Source: Azorinus chamasolen
Lineage: Eukaryota; Mollusca; Bivalvia; Cardiida; Solecurtidae
DNA: 64,000 nt
Assembly: GCA_963576725.1 (NCBI GenBank)
Contig: OY755237.1
Span: 68,279,472-68,343,471, forward strand
Direction: 5' to 3'
Below, in pieces: positions 43,564-53,760 of the stretch. The position numbers were made by a program, and so were the translations under genes. Positions within the stretch are counted from its first letter, which is position 1, and each line of letters begins with the position of its first letter. The notes under the pieces were generated by a model. That model saw only the letters and a program-made list of their open reading frames with translations. It searched no databases and was not told the origin of the DNA.

Positions 43564-43979
43564 TCAAATACAGCAAACTTTACAGACGGTGTTATATTTC
43601 GCAGCGAAACAATGTAGAGGTTGAACACAATGAGGTTTTCTTAGGTATAGATCTTACAACAGTGCTCCCGGCATTATCAAATTTATATGTTTATTACCAT
43701 ATCGGAATGCGTAACCGTCTGGATAGCATTTCTAAATTACATGGTCTGTAATTTCTCAATATCTGCTAATAAACATCTCGGTTTTCACATGATATATATG
43801 TTTATAGTAAATATTGAGACAGTAACTCAGTAAAATAACGCCCCAATTCAAATCTTTTCAACATTGTACAATACAACAAAAGCTAGCTAACCGTACTTTT
43901 AGCAAGAAAGAATTGAAATATGTTAGGCAGTTGACAGCTAAATTCAGACTGAACGCCACAGAGGAAGCTGCTAAAGACT

Positions 43980-44229
43980 TTAACCATTCGCTTGCTATTC
44001 ACGTCAATATACGTACCTGTAAATAGTGAAGACCCAGATGAGACAGCTCCTGCAGGAGCTGTCTCACTAGGGTCTGCACTATTTACAAATTGATTGTGCA
44101 ACCAGTGCACTCCACAGCAGTAATTGCACAGCGAAATACTTGTACACAGTGAAGATATATGTAATTATACAACAGGGCATGGGTAAAGAAGGAGAAATGT
44201 ATTTTAAAATTCAGCAAGCGAAGGGTTAA
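43980..44229 (-). mobile_element. F4 MITE, copy 4
   Basis: TTAA at 43980-43983 and 44226-44229. Reverse orientation, centre GACAGCTCCTGCAGGAGCTGTC. It differs from the other copies by a few bases (for example CACTAGGGTC for CATCAGGGTC). Confidence 0.92.
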
Positions 44230-44367
44230 AGGCAGTGTTTGTGATTTATTTGAGTGTTCGGCTGAGACTGTATCAGTGTTCATAATACCTCCAAACAGGG
44301 TTTAGTTGTATAAAAACATATCACATGTTCAATGAATATTAACTGAAAAATCGCGTAACAGCAAGGA

Positions 44368-44420
44368 ACAGTAAAACCCCTCTAAACCTGACGTTCAAGT
44401 TAGTATAAACTAGAAAAGAG
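44368..44420. repeat. F5b left-end fragment
   Basis: AACAGTAAAACCCCTCTAAA and CTGACGTTCAAGTTAGTATA are an F5b terminus. After that the sequence changes to GC-richer unrelated DNA (GCCCGCGCAGGCCCGGC). Confidence 0.6.
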
Positions 44421-45489
44421 CCCGCGCAGGCCCGGCAGACTGTTTGGTATATTCTTGTGAAATGCAAGGTACACTCGCTACAATGCTTTTCCAATATCGT
44501 TATTAATTATAGTGTGACCTTAAGTTTTATGTTAAAACCTTTTTGGTTTATAGGACAAAATATCGGAAAAGCATAGTTTATGTAAGGGTAAACATCTGAT
44601 AGACTTCTTTATACCATAGTAGATAATGTTATAATAGCACAGAAAAAGACCCGCTTAAGTGCTGCTTATTCCAAGATGTATTTGAATTTAAATATGTTGT
44701 ATATATCACAAATATAACATTCAAATCAAAAGGGCATCAGTGATCAAGTAATTGCAGTCCCTAAATGACAATTACTTTGCTTCTCATAGCACTGGGTTTG
44801 ATCCAGGTCTTAGTCTGATCTGTCAAGTAAGGATGTCTTCCAGCCGGCTTGTAAATAAACTGAAATACTACTGACGCCATGTAAAACCAAATAAATGTTT
44901 ACTACAAAAAAATATTAAGAGCACTACTTTAAGTGCTATTTAAGCAACGGTTTATTAATTTAGCTGTTATGACATCTCAAAATACTACTTGGTAAAGTGT
45001 AACAGCTAAATCCGATGTGTTTGGTTTGTGATGAAATAAATGATTGTAATCGATACCTAAAAAAGATTCATTTAAAATCTTGAGCAGCTGGGCATAACTG
45101 TAAAGATATTAAAGATGTTTATTTCATTTAAAGAAATATCCTTTCTGGTTCCTGTTACAGCTGCACGGGGAACGTCGTCGTTTTCAGCTAATTCAGTTCC
45201 TTCTATATCTTATTGATATTATGATGTTGTGAAACTGAATGCATTTAAATACAATTTTGTAGGCTAGTAACAATCTTGTTTTAATAAAAAGCCTTTCATC
45301 ACCAAGAATTTCTCTTTTAGAACGGTCACCCTTATACCACAAATATCAGATTATAATAAATGCTTTAAATAGCATTCGACAGTCATGCACTTTTATCAGT
45401 ATATAATATGAAAACACGTCGAAGTCTGTCTAAAAAGTAAAATCCGTCTAAATGAAGCAACGGACAGTGTTGTATGTATGTTAAAAAAT
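44421..45489. other. No recognised gene
   Basis: AT-rich. A weak inverted repeat GCTTTTCCAATAT ... ATATCGGAAAAGC spans 44484-44574. No coding or RNA feature is supported. Confidence 0.4.
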
Positions 45490-45850
45490 GGTAATGTGCC
45501 AGTGTCTGTGAAAACAGAGACATTATGACCAGTTAGGTGCTAGGGTGATTTGGTCGAGGGGCGCTTCAGCCACTTCTGCTCTCCATCTGTCATTCTCGTT
45601 AGTACACTTTTGTAAGGAAAACAATAGAATCGATTGCATTAAAAAACAGTTAAATACAAACAATTACAGTAGCATGTGTATATGGGGTATGCAAATTAAA
45701 TTGTACAATGCTAGTCTGTGAGAACTGCACACGCATTTAGGCCTTGGGGCGATTTGGCCGAAGACACATCAGCTGTGCTCTTCGTCTGTCATTTTATTTC
45801 CTACTCCTTTGGAAACAAAACAATACAGCTATAACACCGATAACTGTTGA
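45490..45850 (+). repeat. Diverged direct repeat pair
   Basis: GGGTGATTTGGTCGAGGGGC ... CTGCTCTCCATCTGTCATTC (about 45542-45597) and GGGCGATTTGGCCGAAGACA ... GTGCTCTTCGTCTGTCATTT (about 45746-45795) are preceded and followed by similar phrases. This is an old dispersed or tandem repeat of unknown type. Confidence 0.55.
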
Positions 45851-46383
45851 AAAAAGCAACCTTTTTGCATTGTATATATTTCGTACGTTATTTGTTATTA
45901 GCCTTTCTGCGCAGGCAGCCTGTTTCTCCATATTCGTTCACTCTCCATGTGCCAATGGGTCTACACGAAAGTAAGTTCGACTCGAAAGGGAGAAACTTTG
46001 AGCACGTAGACTTCTTTATCAAACGGCAGTGAAAACATCACCAAATGCATGTATAAACAGTTACAAACCGTCTAGTGTTGTGCCAACAAATACTAAAAGA
46101 GAAACAAAACAAACAAACAAACAAAAAATGATACGTTTGTGTCCGTATCGGAATATTCACCAATTATCACTCACATTGGAAGGTCTTTTCCCCGTCTATG
46201 TTTAGATGTTCTATTTCTGTAGGTAGGGGATTTTCTCTGTCTGTATCCAAACTGCTGTTATTAATGCTTTTTCGATGTCAAATAACAACACTTCAATGTG
46301 TAAGCTACCCGCACACAGCATTACCCAATATGTACGTTGTGCCGTATTTACGGCAAATCCGACAAAAAATCGAGCTCTTTCTT

Positions 46384-46552
46384 TTAGTAGTATAGATATC
46401 TGTCTTGGAGACAGGTAGCAGCTTAATGCAGGGTGAACGTCATGCAGAAAGAGCTTTCCGCATGACTTTCAACCAGCATTTAGCAGCCACATGTCTAAAA
46501 GTATCTAAATTCTTATGTATTAGAATTCCGGTTTAGAGGGGTTTGTGTATGC
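46384..46552. mobile_element. F5b MITE, left end lost
   Basis: GTCTTGGAGACAGGTAGCAG, CTTAATGCAGGGTGAACGTC, a shortened centre (AAAGAGCTTTCC), then GAATTCCGGTTTAGAGGGGT as the right TIR. Confidence 0.7.
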
Positions 46553-46696
46553 ATATTATAAAAGCTACCCACAATGGCTACGCAAAATAATTTTCATGTA
46601 GGACCTATAACTTGTCGTCTGCTTTAAGTTTCGCATTGGACATTTCATTCATTTTGTCTCATAAACGTAAGCGGTATTCCAAATAGTTTAGATACT

Positions 46697-46896
46697 GGTG
46701 ATAACCTCTTTAAACCGGACGTTAAATGTAGTATATATATCCGTCTTGAAGACCGGTGATGGCTTAATGCAGGAAGAGAGTCATGCAGAAAGCTCCTCTA
46801 GGAGCTATCTGCATGACCCTCACACTGCATTAAGCAGCAATCTGTATGTAAGTAATTCTCTATTAAAATTCCGGTTTAGAGGGGTTTTACTGTACT
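46697..46896. mobile_element. F5b MITE
   Basis: Left TIR eroded (GATAACCTCTTTAAACCGGA). The hairpin CTTAATGCAGGAAGAGAGTC / GACCCTCACACTGCATTAAG has centre AGCTCCTCTAGGAGCT. The right TIR is CCGGTTTAGAGGGGTTTTAC. Confidence 0.8.
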
Positions 46897-46965
46897 GATG
46901 AGACACCGAGTTTACTCGGCGTCTAAGCTGCATTCAAACTGTTTGCGTAGGTTATCGCAGACTTG
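46897..46965. repeat. F2 right-half fragment
   Basis: GATGAGACACCGAGTTTACTCGGCGTC and TTCAAACTGTTTGCGTAGGT, directly abutting the F5b element. Confidence 0.6.
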
Positions 46966-47034
46966 TCAATTGCAGAGACTCCTGTGAGTCACTTTCTGGC
47001 GACTTCGGTGGTGAAAGAGCTGTGGTCGATGCTA

Positions 47035-47140
47035 GCTTAATGTAGGCCTGGAGTTAAATACAAAGGAGTTTTCTTAGTTGTGTTCTGCACTAATCAACAA
47101 CCTATAGGCTATGTGATCACTTTAGAAAGGTTGTGCCTTA
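47035..47140. repeat. F5b-type remnant
   Basis: TAGCTTAATGTAGGCCTGGA, a decayed centre and CTGCACTAATCAACAACCTA, then a TIR trace (TCACTTTAGAAAGGTTG). Confidence 0.45.
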
Positions 47141-47354
47141 TTTAACTTCTATGATGGTATACTCTTAAACTCAGTAATGGGATAAGCTTACCAGACTTAT
47201 GTACCGGTATTACTTTTCCCCTGTCGTGCCCGTAACGGTTTCTCTGCAGTTGCTCTGACCTCAGAAAGTCATTGAGTACATAATTGGACGGATTTGCCTC
47301 AGTTGTAATGCTATGTTTTACATATTGTCATGTGTTTACCGTCTTCTATGCTGT

Positions 47355-47600
47355 TGGAAAGTCCGGCGGGGGATACCTTTATTTACATTATTTTTTAAGC
47401 TAGGGTGACTTTGAGATAAGTGTAAACCGGTTTAAACCCCCAGTGGTGATTTTGCTACTGACCGTGACAAGGCGGTACTCTCACCCTTACTTTTGTTTGT
47501 CTTGTGTCTTTGTGCTGGTGATTTTGTTAATTTTGGAATGTTTGTCTCTGGTACTTGCGTGTTTGTTGGTGTTTTCTGTGTTCATCTCGTGTGTGTGTGT
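47355..47600 (+). repeat. R5 dispersed repeat fragment
   Basis: AAGTCCGGCGGGGGATACC, GTAAACCGGTTTAAACCCCC and CTGACCGTGACAAGGCGGTA follow the R5 order. The tail turns into GT-rich sequence. Confidence 0.6.
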
Positions 47601-47695
47601 GTGTATATGTGTGTGACATGCTGTCTGTCGGTGTTTTGATGGTGGTTGCGTATTGTGTGTGGCTTTGCCTGCTTGACTTTACTACCTTTTCATTT

Positions 47696-48040
47696 GGTAA
47701 AAAAGGCAAACCATTAGAAGTGAACCATCGGAAGATGTCGCGCGAATATAACATTGTATCAGTAATACGGTCCGGAAAGTGCTGACGAACGTCGAATATC
47801 ATGATCTACTCTGTTCGCAAAGGCGTAGAAAGGCATTATTTATGGAGTAAAGGGTTTACCCATATCCCGGTAAAAAGGCAAACCATTAGAATTGGACCAT
47901 CGGAAGATGTCGCGCGAATATAACATTGTATCAGTAATACGGTCCGGAAAGTGCTGACGAACGTCGAATATCATGATCTACTCTGTTCGCAAAGGCGTAG
48001 AAAGGCATTATTTATGGAGTTAAGGGTTTACCCATATCCC
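47696..48040 (+). repeat. Recent tandem duplication, about 172 bp x 2
   Basis: 47696-47868 and 47869-48040 are nearly identical. Each starts GGTAAAAAGGCAAACCATTA and ends with an F1 right end (GCAAAGGCGTAGAAAGGCAT ... GGAGTAAAGGGTTTACCC). The end of copy 1 joins directly to the start of copy 2. Confidence 0.92.
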
Positions 48041-48079
48041 GCTAACAGCGACCTGGTTCGAATCTACAGACAGTTTGTA

Positions 48080-48150
48080 TACATTTAATTCATTCCCTCA
48101 TAGGCTATTTTAGACCCATTACCTCAAGGCTATCTTTAGATCTAACATAA
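48080..48150. repeat. F3 end fragments
   Basis: TTCCCTCATAGGCTATTTTA is followed by CCATTACCTCAAGGCTATCT: two copies of an F3 terminus side by side. Confidence 0.5.
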
Positions 48151-48517
48151 TTTTATTAGGACTACTTCCAATTTGATCAAGCTTTTGAGAAACCAATGAC
48201 CCAGTGCCATATCATAACATAACATAACATATTGTTTATTCGGCATAAAATACATACATATTTATAGACTTAACAAACAGAGTAGTAAACACACAAATTC
48301 CTAGTATATGCCAGAAGAATAAAAACTGGAAGTATTTGATCTGTCATGTCTATTTTGACAAGTTTGTACATGTTGCAGAGATAATAATTCTATTTAACAG
48401 ACCAGCAATAATTAAAGTAAATGAACTGTTAGTCAGAACTTAATCAGTTTAATTAATGAACTTAATCAGAGCAAGAGCTTCAATAATACTAACAATATAA
48501 AATCCCATGGAGATGTA

Positions 48518-49832
48518 TTATTGAGATTGGGCTCTTAATTTAAAAGCATGATAGATACGCTTTGCTATATTGTTGTTTAAACGCTCTGAGCTTGAACTCA
48601 TGAGAAAAATAAATTTGTTGACAGTTGGCCATCTGCAAAAGTATGGAGCCAAATATTTCAGTCTAATGTCTCTATATTTCGGACATACTAGTAGAAAGTG
48701 ATACTCTCTTTCTACGAATCCCATGTTGCAAAATAAGCAAGTTCGAAATTTTCTGTCGATATTAAAGTACCGACCTGTTTCTATTGCAAGATCATGAGCT
48801 GAAATCCTAAATTTTGTAAGTGCTATCATATATTTATTTTCATTTATGCATTTCAGATACTTTTCTGCGATTAGGTCATGTTTGAAAAAGCAATATGTAG
48901 AAAGCTTATTTGAATTATTAATCTTTGAATACCAAGACTGCTTATATATATCTATAATGCGCTGTTTCATGGGACGAAAATATGGTATATGCGTAAACTG
49001 GTTATTCCATACATCTGACATACCAATATTGCTTAACAATGTTTTTATATGATAAACCCAGTTCTTATTATTGTAATGTTTATTTAAGTCTGCATCTGTT
49101 ACTAACATTCTATAAACGCTACTTAGTAGACGATTATTGGTTTGTTTAAAGTTTTAACCAGTAATTTAGCAAAATAAATTTTCTGCTAATGTTTAGAGGA
49201 AAACGACCAGTCTCACCATCGAGGCATTCCAGATTGCTCGATTTCTTCACATTGGGTATCTTTCTTAAACATTTAAAATGCACTTGCTCGATACTTTTTG
49301 AGTCATGGAAGCCCCATACTGCTGCATTATAGTTCAAAATAGGTCCCACAAGACTGTCAAATAGTTCACATTTATCTGATAAGTACATATCGATTTGATT
49401 AAAAACAATGAATAAATTGTGTAGGGCGTATGAAGAATGTTGTGAAATCCGTTTTTGAGTTCTATTCCATGAACCGTTCTTGAACAGATGTATGCCCAAG
49501 TATTTAAATGATTGTAACGTTTCTAATATGGTACCGCATAAAATAAAGTCATGAGTAGTACCTCTACCCTTTTCAAATATCATGGTTTTGGTTTTGTTTG
49601 TGTTTATCTTAATACCCCATAAATTGCAATACACTTGTAAATCTATAAGCATTGATAGCAATGTGTCCGGCGTATGAGCAAATAGCACAGCATCGTCTGC
49701 AAATAACAGCATGAAAATCTGTAATTCATCAATTGTAAATATACCTTCAATGTTGGAATTTATACTATCTAAAATATCATTCACAAAAAATAAAAATAGC
49801 TAACTTGAGCTTGGGTCCCCCTGCTTGACTCC
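48518..49832 (-). pseudogene. LINE ORF2 relic: RT C-terminal half and zinc-knuckle tail
   Basis: Begins at GVKQGDPSS (RT motif before the catalytic box), then TAG at 49800-49802, FVNDILDSI, catalytic LLFADDAVLFA, INTNKTKTMIF, SFKYLGIHLF and a downstream helical region to about 49150. There a one-base frameshift leads to the C-terminal part, with RISAHDLAIETGRYF and CLFCNMGFVEREYHFLLVCP (C..C...H...C knuckle). Length after the catalytic box is normal; everything before GVKQGD is deleted. Confidence 0.88.
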
Positions 49833-50883
49833 AAAAAGTTTGTATCCGTTTACTCTGCAATATTGGCCCTTAGCTTCCAGATCCTTGATGACGTCAGCAA
49901 ATGCCTTCCTGGCATTTCTTGCAGACTGTGGTCTCTGTATCCCGACCCCACGCTGTGCATCATTCAGCCGCTTCTTGACGTCGTTGTTGTACGACTGGAG
50001 TCGTATTTGCTCACGGTCGGTGAAATAATGAAATTTCACAATTATAGGCCTTGGTTTCTTGGCGCTATCAGATCCGAGACGATGTGCCCTATCAAACGTC
50101 ATATTGGTAGCAGTTAAGTCCATGGTATCAGAAATTAAATTCTTCACCAGATGCTCACAGTTTTCTGGAAGTCCGCGTTCACCATTAACAGTTTCTGGGA
50201 TGCCATAGAATATCAAATCCTCTCTCATAGAACGTGATTCGAGGTCCAAAGGTTTGTCATTAATGTTATCCTTCTCTTTTTGAAACTTGTTTGACGATTG
50301 TTCCATATCCAATAACTGTTTCTTAAGTTTATGAATTTCCCCAGTTGCAGTTTTCAACTCAGTTTTCTGACCCTCAAATTCCGAACTGATAAATTAACAC
50401 GTGTCTTCTACCGCATTCACCTTTGTTTCTAAGTTTCCAACTTTAGTTTCCATTTCAGTTACTTTCAAGTTAATTATATTGACAGTTTTTTCGATTTTCT
50501 GTGAAGTAATTTTCATGGATTTCATTTCTTCTAGAAGTTGATGTGCCCATTCTGGTGGTTGTGCAGTCGCCGCCGATGGGGGTCCATACATTTGTGCCTG
50601 GGATGGAGTTGATATCCCATGGGGAATGATTGAGGATACATCACGGGGATGTCATATTGTTCATCATATATGTAGGTGGTAGTGTACACGCTGGCGAAGC
50701 CGAAATTTCAATGTCCTGTTTACACAGCTTTTTGTTTGACTACTCTGTGTTTACATGTGTCCCGCTCGGTTTACCCGTGCATAGTCCAATGTCAGTATGT
50801 CCGCTGTCTGCTAAAAGTGGCGATCTTGCTTTTCGTTTACCTCGTCCTTTCTTCGAAGAATGTTTAGGTTTTATTTCTGGCAT
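49832..50883 (-). pseudogene. LINE ORF1 (RRM-type) relic
   Basis: Starts at ATG 50883 with a basic N-terminus (MPEIKPKHSSKKGRGKRKAR). A TAG at 50740-50742 and a frame change near 50620 follow. A Q/P-rich segment then leads into a coiled-coil-like region (EEMKSMKITSQKIEKTVNI) that is broken by TAA at 50394-50396. The frame continues with heptad-like KLKKQLLDMEQ and the RRM signature REDLIFYGIPE, AHRLG, RPIIVKFHYFTDREQIR, and the C-terminal QRPQSARNARKAF. This is the layout of L1-type ORF1 RNA-binding chaperones (coiled coil, RRM, C-terminal domain). It ends in NGYKLF, after which the frame enters the RT. Confidence 0.85.
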
Positions 50884-51016
50884 GAAGTCCAGATATTAAT
50901 ACTCCTTTAGCACTAAAATGTATCCCACCACGTTTCTATAAACCAATAAATTCCCAGTTTACTCCTCCCCGATCGAATTCATGTCTTCACTACTCGACAA
51001 CACGTGTATATCACAA

Positions 51017-51115
51017 GGTTTTGAGAAATTATTGTCCGAGTGTTAAACAAATTGGATCCTAGTGAGATGACGAGTTACTCGGCAGTTGGTCTGGATCCAA
51101 GTTCTTTGCAATTGT
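51017..51115. repeat. F2 MITE remnant
   Basis: GAGAAATTATTGTCCGAGTG, TAAACAAATTGGATCCTAGT, centre GACGAGTTACTCGGCAG, TCTGGATCCAAGTTCTTTGC. Confidence 0.6.
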
Positions 51116-51629
51116 GATGCAGGTCGGGTTTAGCGAGGCAACGTTAAACGATGATTTATGGGTATTTTGAGGCTGTTCAATATTGTCAATACTTGCACCT
51201 TATTATAGACGTTAGCATAAATATCTTGAAATGTATTATGCTATACGTATTTAATTGAAATGGTAGGCCTGGAACATATTTTATGATGCAAACGTTAACA
51301 GGAGTTTGTTGCAGAATTGTGTTTTGCGATTTACACTGAGGAAATAAATCCTTGCTATTATTGTACTCGTGTTAGTAGTTTTCCTATGTATAATATACAA
51401 TGTAGTATCGTATAGGATAATATAATAATAATAGAAGTAGTCAAATATTTCTTTGATTAAACACTCATTCCTTAAAAGTGGGCAGATTCGTTTCAGATGG
51501 GGGTTAATATATGGGCAGACTAAGGGTAAATGATACAAACGAATTTGCCCAGATTAACGGCTTCGCCGTTATATATTCCACAATGCAGTATGGCTACATC
51601 CACATAGAACGCTATCCGAGTTTTGTAAG
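51116..51629. other. No recognised gene
   Basis: AT-rich, no coding or repeat signature noted. Confidence 0.4.
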
Positions 51630-51985
51630 TTAACCCTTTCGTCTACAAATGAATTTCGCCTGCTTAAGTTTCTGCACTCCGAGCAACTGTCGTCTGCAAA
51701 TATTGTCGTCTGCTTCAATTCTAAAAATACATTTTCCTTCCATATCTTATCAAAACATAATGTCAGCGTGACAAACAGTAACTGTGCAGAGGTTATCACA
51801 ATGTTGCCGGTAGAGTGCTAAATGTAAGGATTATCGTCTGCTACAGGTATCAAATTCGAGCTGTCGTCATATTCTTTTTAAAAATAATTAGAATTTCCGA
51901 AAGCTTGGGTCCTAAAGAGCCGTCGGATCCAAACTGTTTGCAAAAGTTATCACGGTTTCGCCACTGGCAGCAAAAGAGATAAGCA
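51630..51985. repeat. Two decayed F2 MITEs in tandem
   Basis: TTAACCCTTTCGTCTACAAA, with TCGTCTGCAAATATTGTCGT, CGTGACAAACAGTAACTGTG and a right trace near 51815. Then a second set: TCGTCTGCTACAGGTATC, GGGTCCTAAAGAGCCGTCGG and TTTCGCCACTGGCAGCAAAA. Both centres are largely deleted. Confidence 0.5.
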
Positions 51986-52064
51986 AAGTATCGTGGTCAG
52001 ACAAAGGTTGTTTGCAGGCGTCCAAACTTGAACTTTCTTTCTTTTTTTGATACAATTAAACCAC

Positions 52065-52385
52065 TCGAATGTCAAACAGTTTGAATTCTAATGAGACGCC
52101 GAGTTTAACCCTTCGCTTGCTGAATTTTAAAATACATTTCTCCTTCTTTACCCATGCCCTGTTGTATAATTACATATATCTTCACTGTGTATAAGTATTT
52201 CGCTGTGCAATCACTGCTGTGTAGTGCACTGGTTGCACAATCAACTTGTAAATAGTGCAGACCCTGATGAGACAGCTCCTGCAGGAGCTGTCTCATCTGG
52301 GTCTTCACTATTTACAGGTAGGTATATTGACGTGAATAGCAAGCGAAGGGTTAATCGGAGTCGCATCGAGGTCAAACTTGTTTAA
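52065..52385. mobile_element. F2 MITE split by a nested F4 MITE
   Basis: The left part TCAAACAGTTTGAATTCTAA, TGAGACGCCGAGT stops at TTAA. The right part resumes TCGGAGTCGCATCGAGGTCA, AACTTGTTT. Together they restore an F2 hairpin centre GCCGAGT-TTAA-TCGG. Confidence 0.82.
52105..52354 (+). mobile_element. F4 MITE, copy 5, nested in F2
   Basis: TTAA at 52105-52108 and 52351-52354. CCCTTCGCTTGCTGAATTTT ... TAGCAAGCGAAGGG. Centre GACAGCTCCTGCAGGAGCTGTC with T/T stem mismatch (CCTGATGAG / CTCATCTGG). Confidence 0.94.
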
Positions 52386-52614
52386 CCCCTTCCCTGTTCT
52401 ATGGTTATTCTAAATTTGAATACCTACTGAGGATTCATGGACAAAAACTATATAATAAAATATGGAAGATGTGTCATTGTATCCAATTTAGAAAGTAATG
52501 AAACAGGTCTATCGAATTCCATTAGACCTATATTCATCCTAAGGGAGCCATCTAATCTGGGTATACTCTGTTTGCAAACGCGTGAAAATGCGTTTATATG
52601 AGAGAAATGGTTAA
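52382..52614 (+). mobile_element. F1 MITE, variant left end
   Basis: TTAACCCCTTCCCTGTTCTA at the left, sharing ATACCTACTGAGGATTCATG with the 38185 copy. The left hairpin arm is largely deleted; AGGGAGCCATCTAATCTGGG remains. The right TTAA is at 52611-52614. Confidence 0.72.
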
Positions 52615-52734
52615 AAGATTAAAGCAGATTCACTAACACCGATCTCAATTCTAATTAGTCGCCTAACTAACCCAGAGACCCAGATACGATGATTAAACTA
52701 CATGTACAATATTTTCAAAAATAACTTCCTTTAC

Positions 52735-52790
52735 TTCTCAACCAAACGCTATGTTATGACCATTCTTTAGAATCGTCTGGATAAATGAGG
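52735..52790. repeat. FE left-arm fragment
   Basis: CTCAACCAAACGCTATGTTA and GACCATTCTTTAGAATCGTC form half of the FE hairpin. Confidence 0.5.
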
Positions 52791-52798
52791 ATTTAAGT

Positions 52799-53006
52799 AC
52801 AGTAACCCCCCTAATGCGACCACCAAAAAGGGGCATAACTCTGAGTGGAGAGGCAGGTGCTTGCTTAATGCAGGACGAAAGTTATGCAGATAGCTCCTAT
52901 AGGAACTTTCTGCATTACTTTCGTCCTGCATTAAGCACCCACCTGCTTATAAAGACTGCTATGGTTCTTCTGTAAGTGGTTTCATTAAAGGGGTTCTACT
53001 GCAGCT
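52799..53006. mobile_element. TIR MITE, CAGTAACCCCCCTAATG ends
   Basis: The left end TACAGTAACCCCCCTAATGC pairs loosely with the right end TAAAGGGGTTCTACTGCAG. The hairpin CTTAATGCAGGACGAAAGTT / CTTTCGTCCTGCATTAAG has centre TAGCTCCTATAGGAACTTTC. The F5b hairpin thus has a third terminus type. Confidence 0.78.
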
Positions 53007-53021
53007 TTATCTATTGTTCTA

Positions 53022-53215
53022 CTAACCCTTTACTCCATGAATATTCATGTAGGAAAAAATAACATTATGAATATTAATTAGACTAATTTGTAAAATGGCA
53101 CGTGAACTCAAACATTTTTTATCCAGGGCGGAGACTGTAGAACCATAATCTGAATTATTGCATAATCAAACAGAAAAAATTCCAACAGTGCGTATTTATG
53201 GCATAGGGTGAAAAT
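53022..53215 (+). mobile_element. F1 MITE lacking its hairpin
   Basis: CTAACCCTTTACTCCATGAA, CATGTAGGAAAAAATAACAT and GACTGTAGAACCATAATCTG, then a deletion joins CAAACAGAAAAAATTCC to GCGTATTTATGGCATAGGG. The hairpin has been excised. Confidence 0.68.
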
Positions 53216-53464
53216 GGTTTCCAGATTTAAATAAAACCAATAATCAACCCTTATTCCCCACCGGAATCCAAACTGTTTGGTTTGACATTCACTCAGTAAT
53301 TTCTCAAAAGCTTACTCGAACCAGTAGTTGACAACAATGCACCCGATCCAAATATAGTAAAACTCCTCTAAACGGGTCATTAAATGTAGAATAAATTTCA
53401 GTCTTGGAGACATGTGGCAGCTTAATGAAGAGTGAAAGTCACGCAGAATGCTCCATTAAGGAAA

Positions 53465-53760
53465 ATGTACCTAGTTATAGTTTACTTTCAGTCCGAAGGA
53501 CCGCTCAGCCACCATTTATTTCCCTGGTCATTGAGTCATTCGCATACAATATTGAGCACTGCTAACATATGACACAATCATGCAGCCGCAGTACCGGCTA
53601 GTGACTCTCACAGGCACCAATTTAAACCCTGAGTGGAGAGGAGGTGCTGCTGGAAGACACTGAAAGCGTCTCTGAAGTTTCCGGGAGGCCCCTGGATTTG
53701 AACCCCGGACCTTCGGACTGGTAGCCAATCGCATTACCACTGGACCACCGCACACCACAC
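53465..53760 (-). mobile_element. tRNA-derived SINE inserted in F5b
   Basis: Minus strand: box A TGGTCCAGTGG (53737-53747) and box B GGTTCAAATCC (53694-53704), then a body with ACTCAGGGTTTAAATTGGTG (53616-53635). The far end near 53465 has no clear simple-repeat tail. A 203-codon open frame across it is spurious. The body resembles the SINE at 17.0 kb; the anticodon region does not. Confidence 0.8.
53694..53747 (-). promoter_or_regulatory. Internal RNA polymerase III promoter of the second SINE
   Basis: Box A is identical to that of the first SINE (TGGTCCAGTGG). Box B differs at one position (GGTTCAAATCC for GGTTCGAATCC). Spacing is 32 bp, as in the first SINE. Confidence 0.7.

Larger units (their letters stand above)
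48211..50940 (-). mobile_element. LINE (non-LTR retrotransposon), internally deleted
   Basis: Minus-strand element. Its 3' end is a (TTATG)n tail at 48211-48231, preceded by an AATAAA signal (48235-48240 on the complement). It encodes an ORF1 relic (50883 to about 49832) fused to the second half of an RT/ORF2 relic (about 49832 to 48518). The 5' boundary is uncertain and lies beyond 50883. An estimated 2 kb of ORF2, the endonuclease and early RT motifs, is missing. Clade assignment is not possible by eye; the microsatellite tail and the RRM-type ORF1 fit several LINE clades. Confidence 0.85.

Noticed and set aside
47527..47802. 91-codon minus-strand open frame and 76-codon plus-strand frame
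   Set aside because: They cover GT-rich low-complexity sequence and the start of a tandem duplication; no domain visible.
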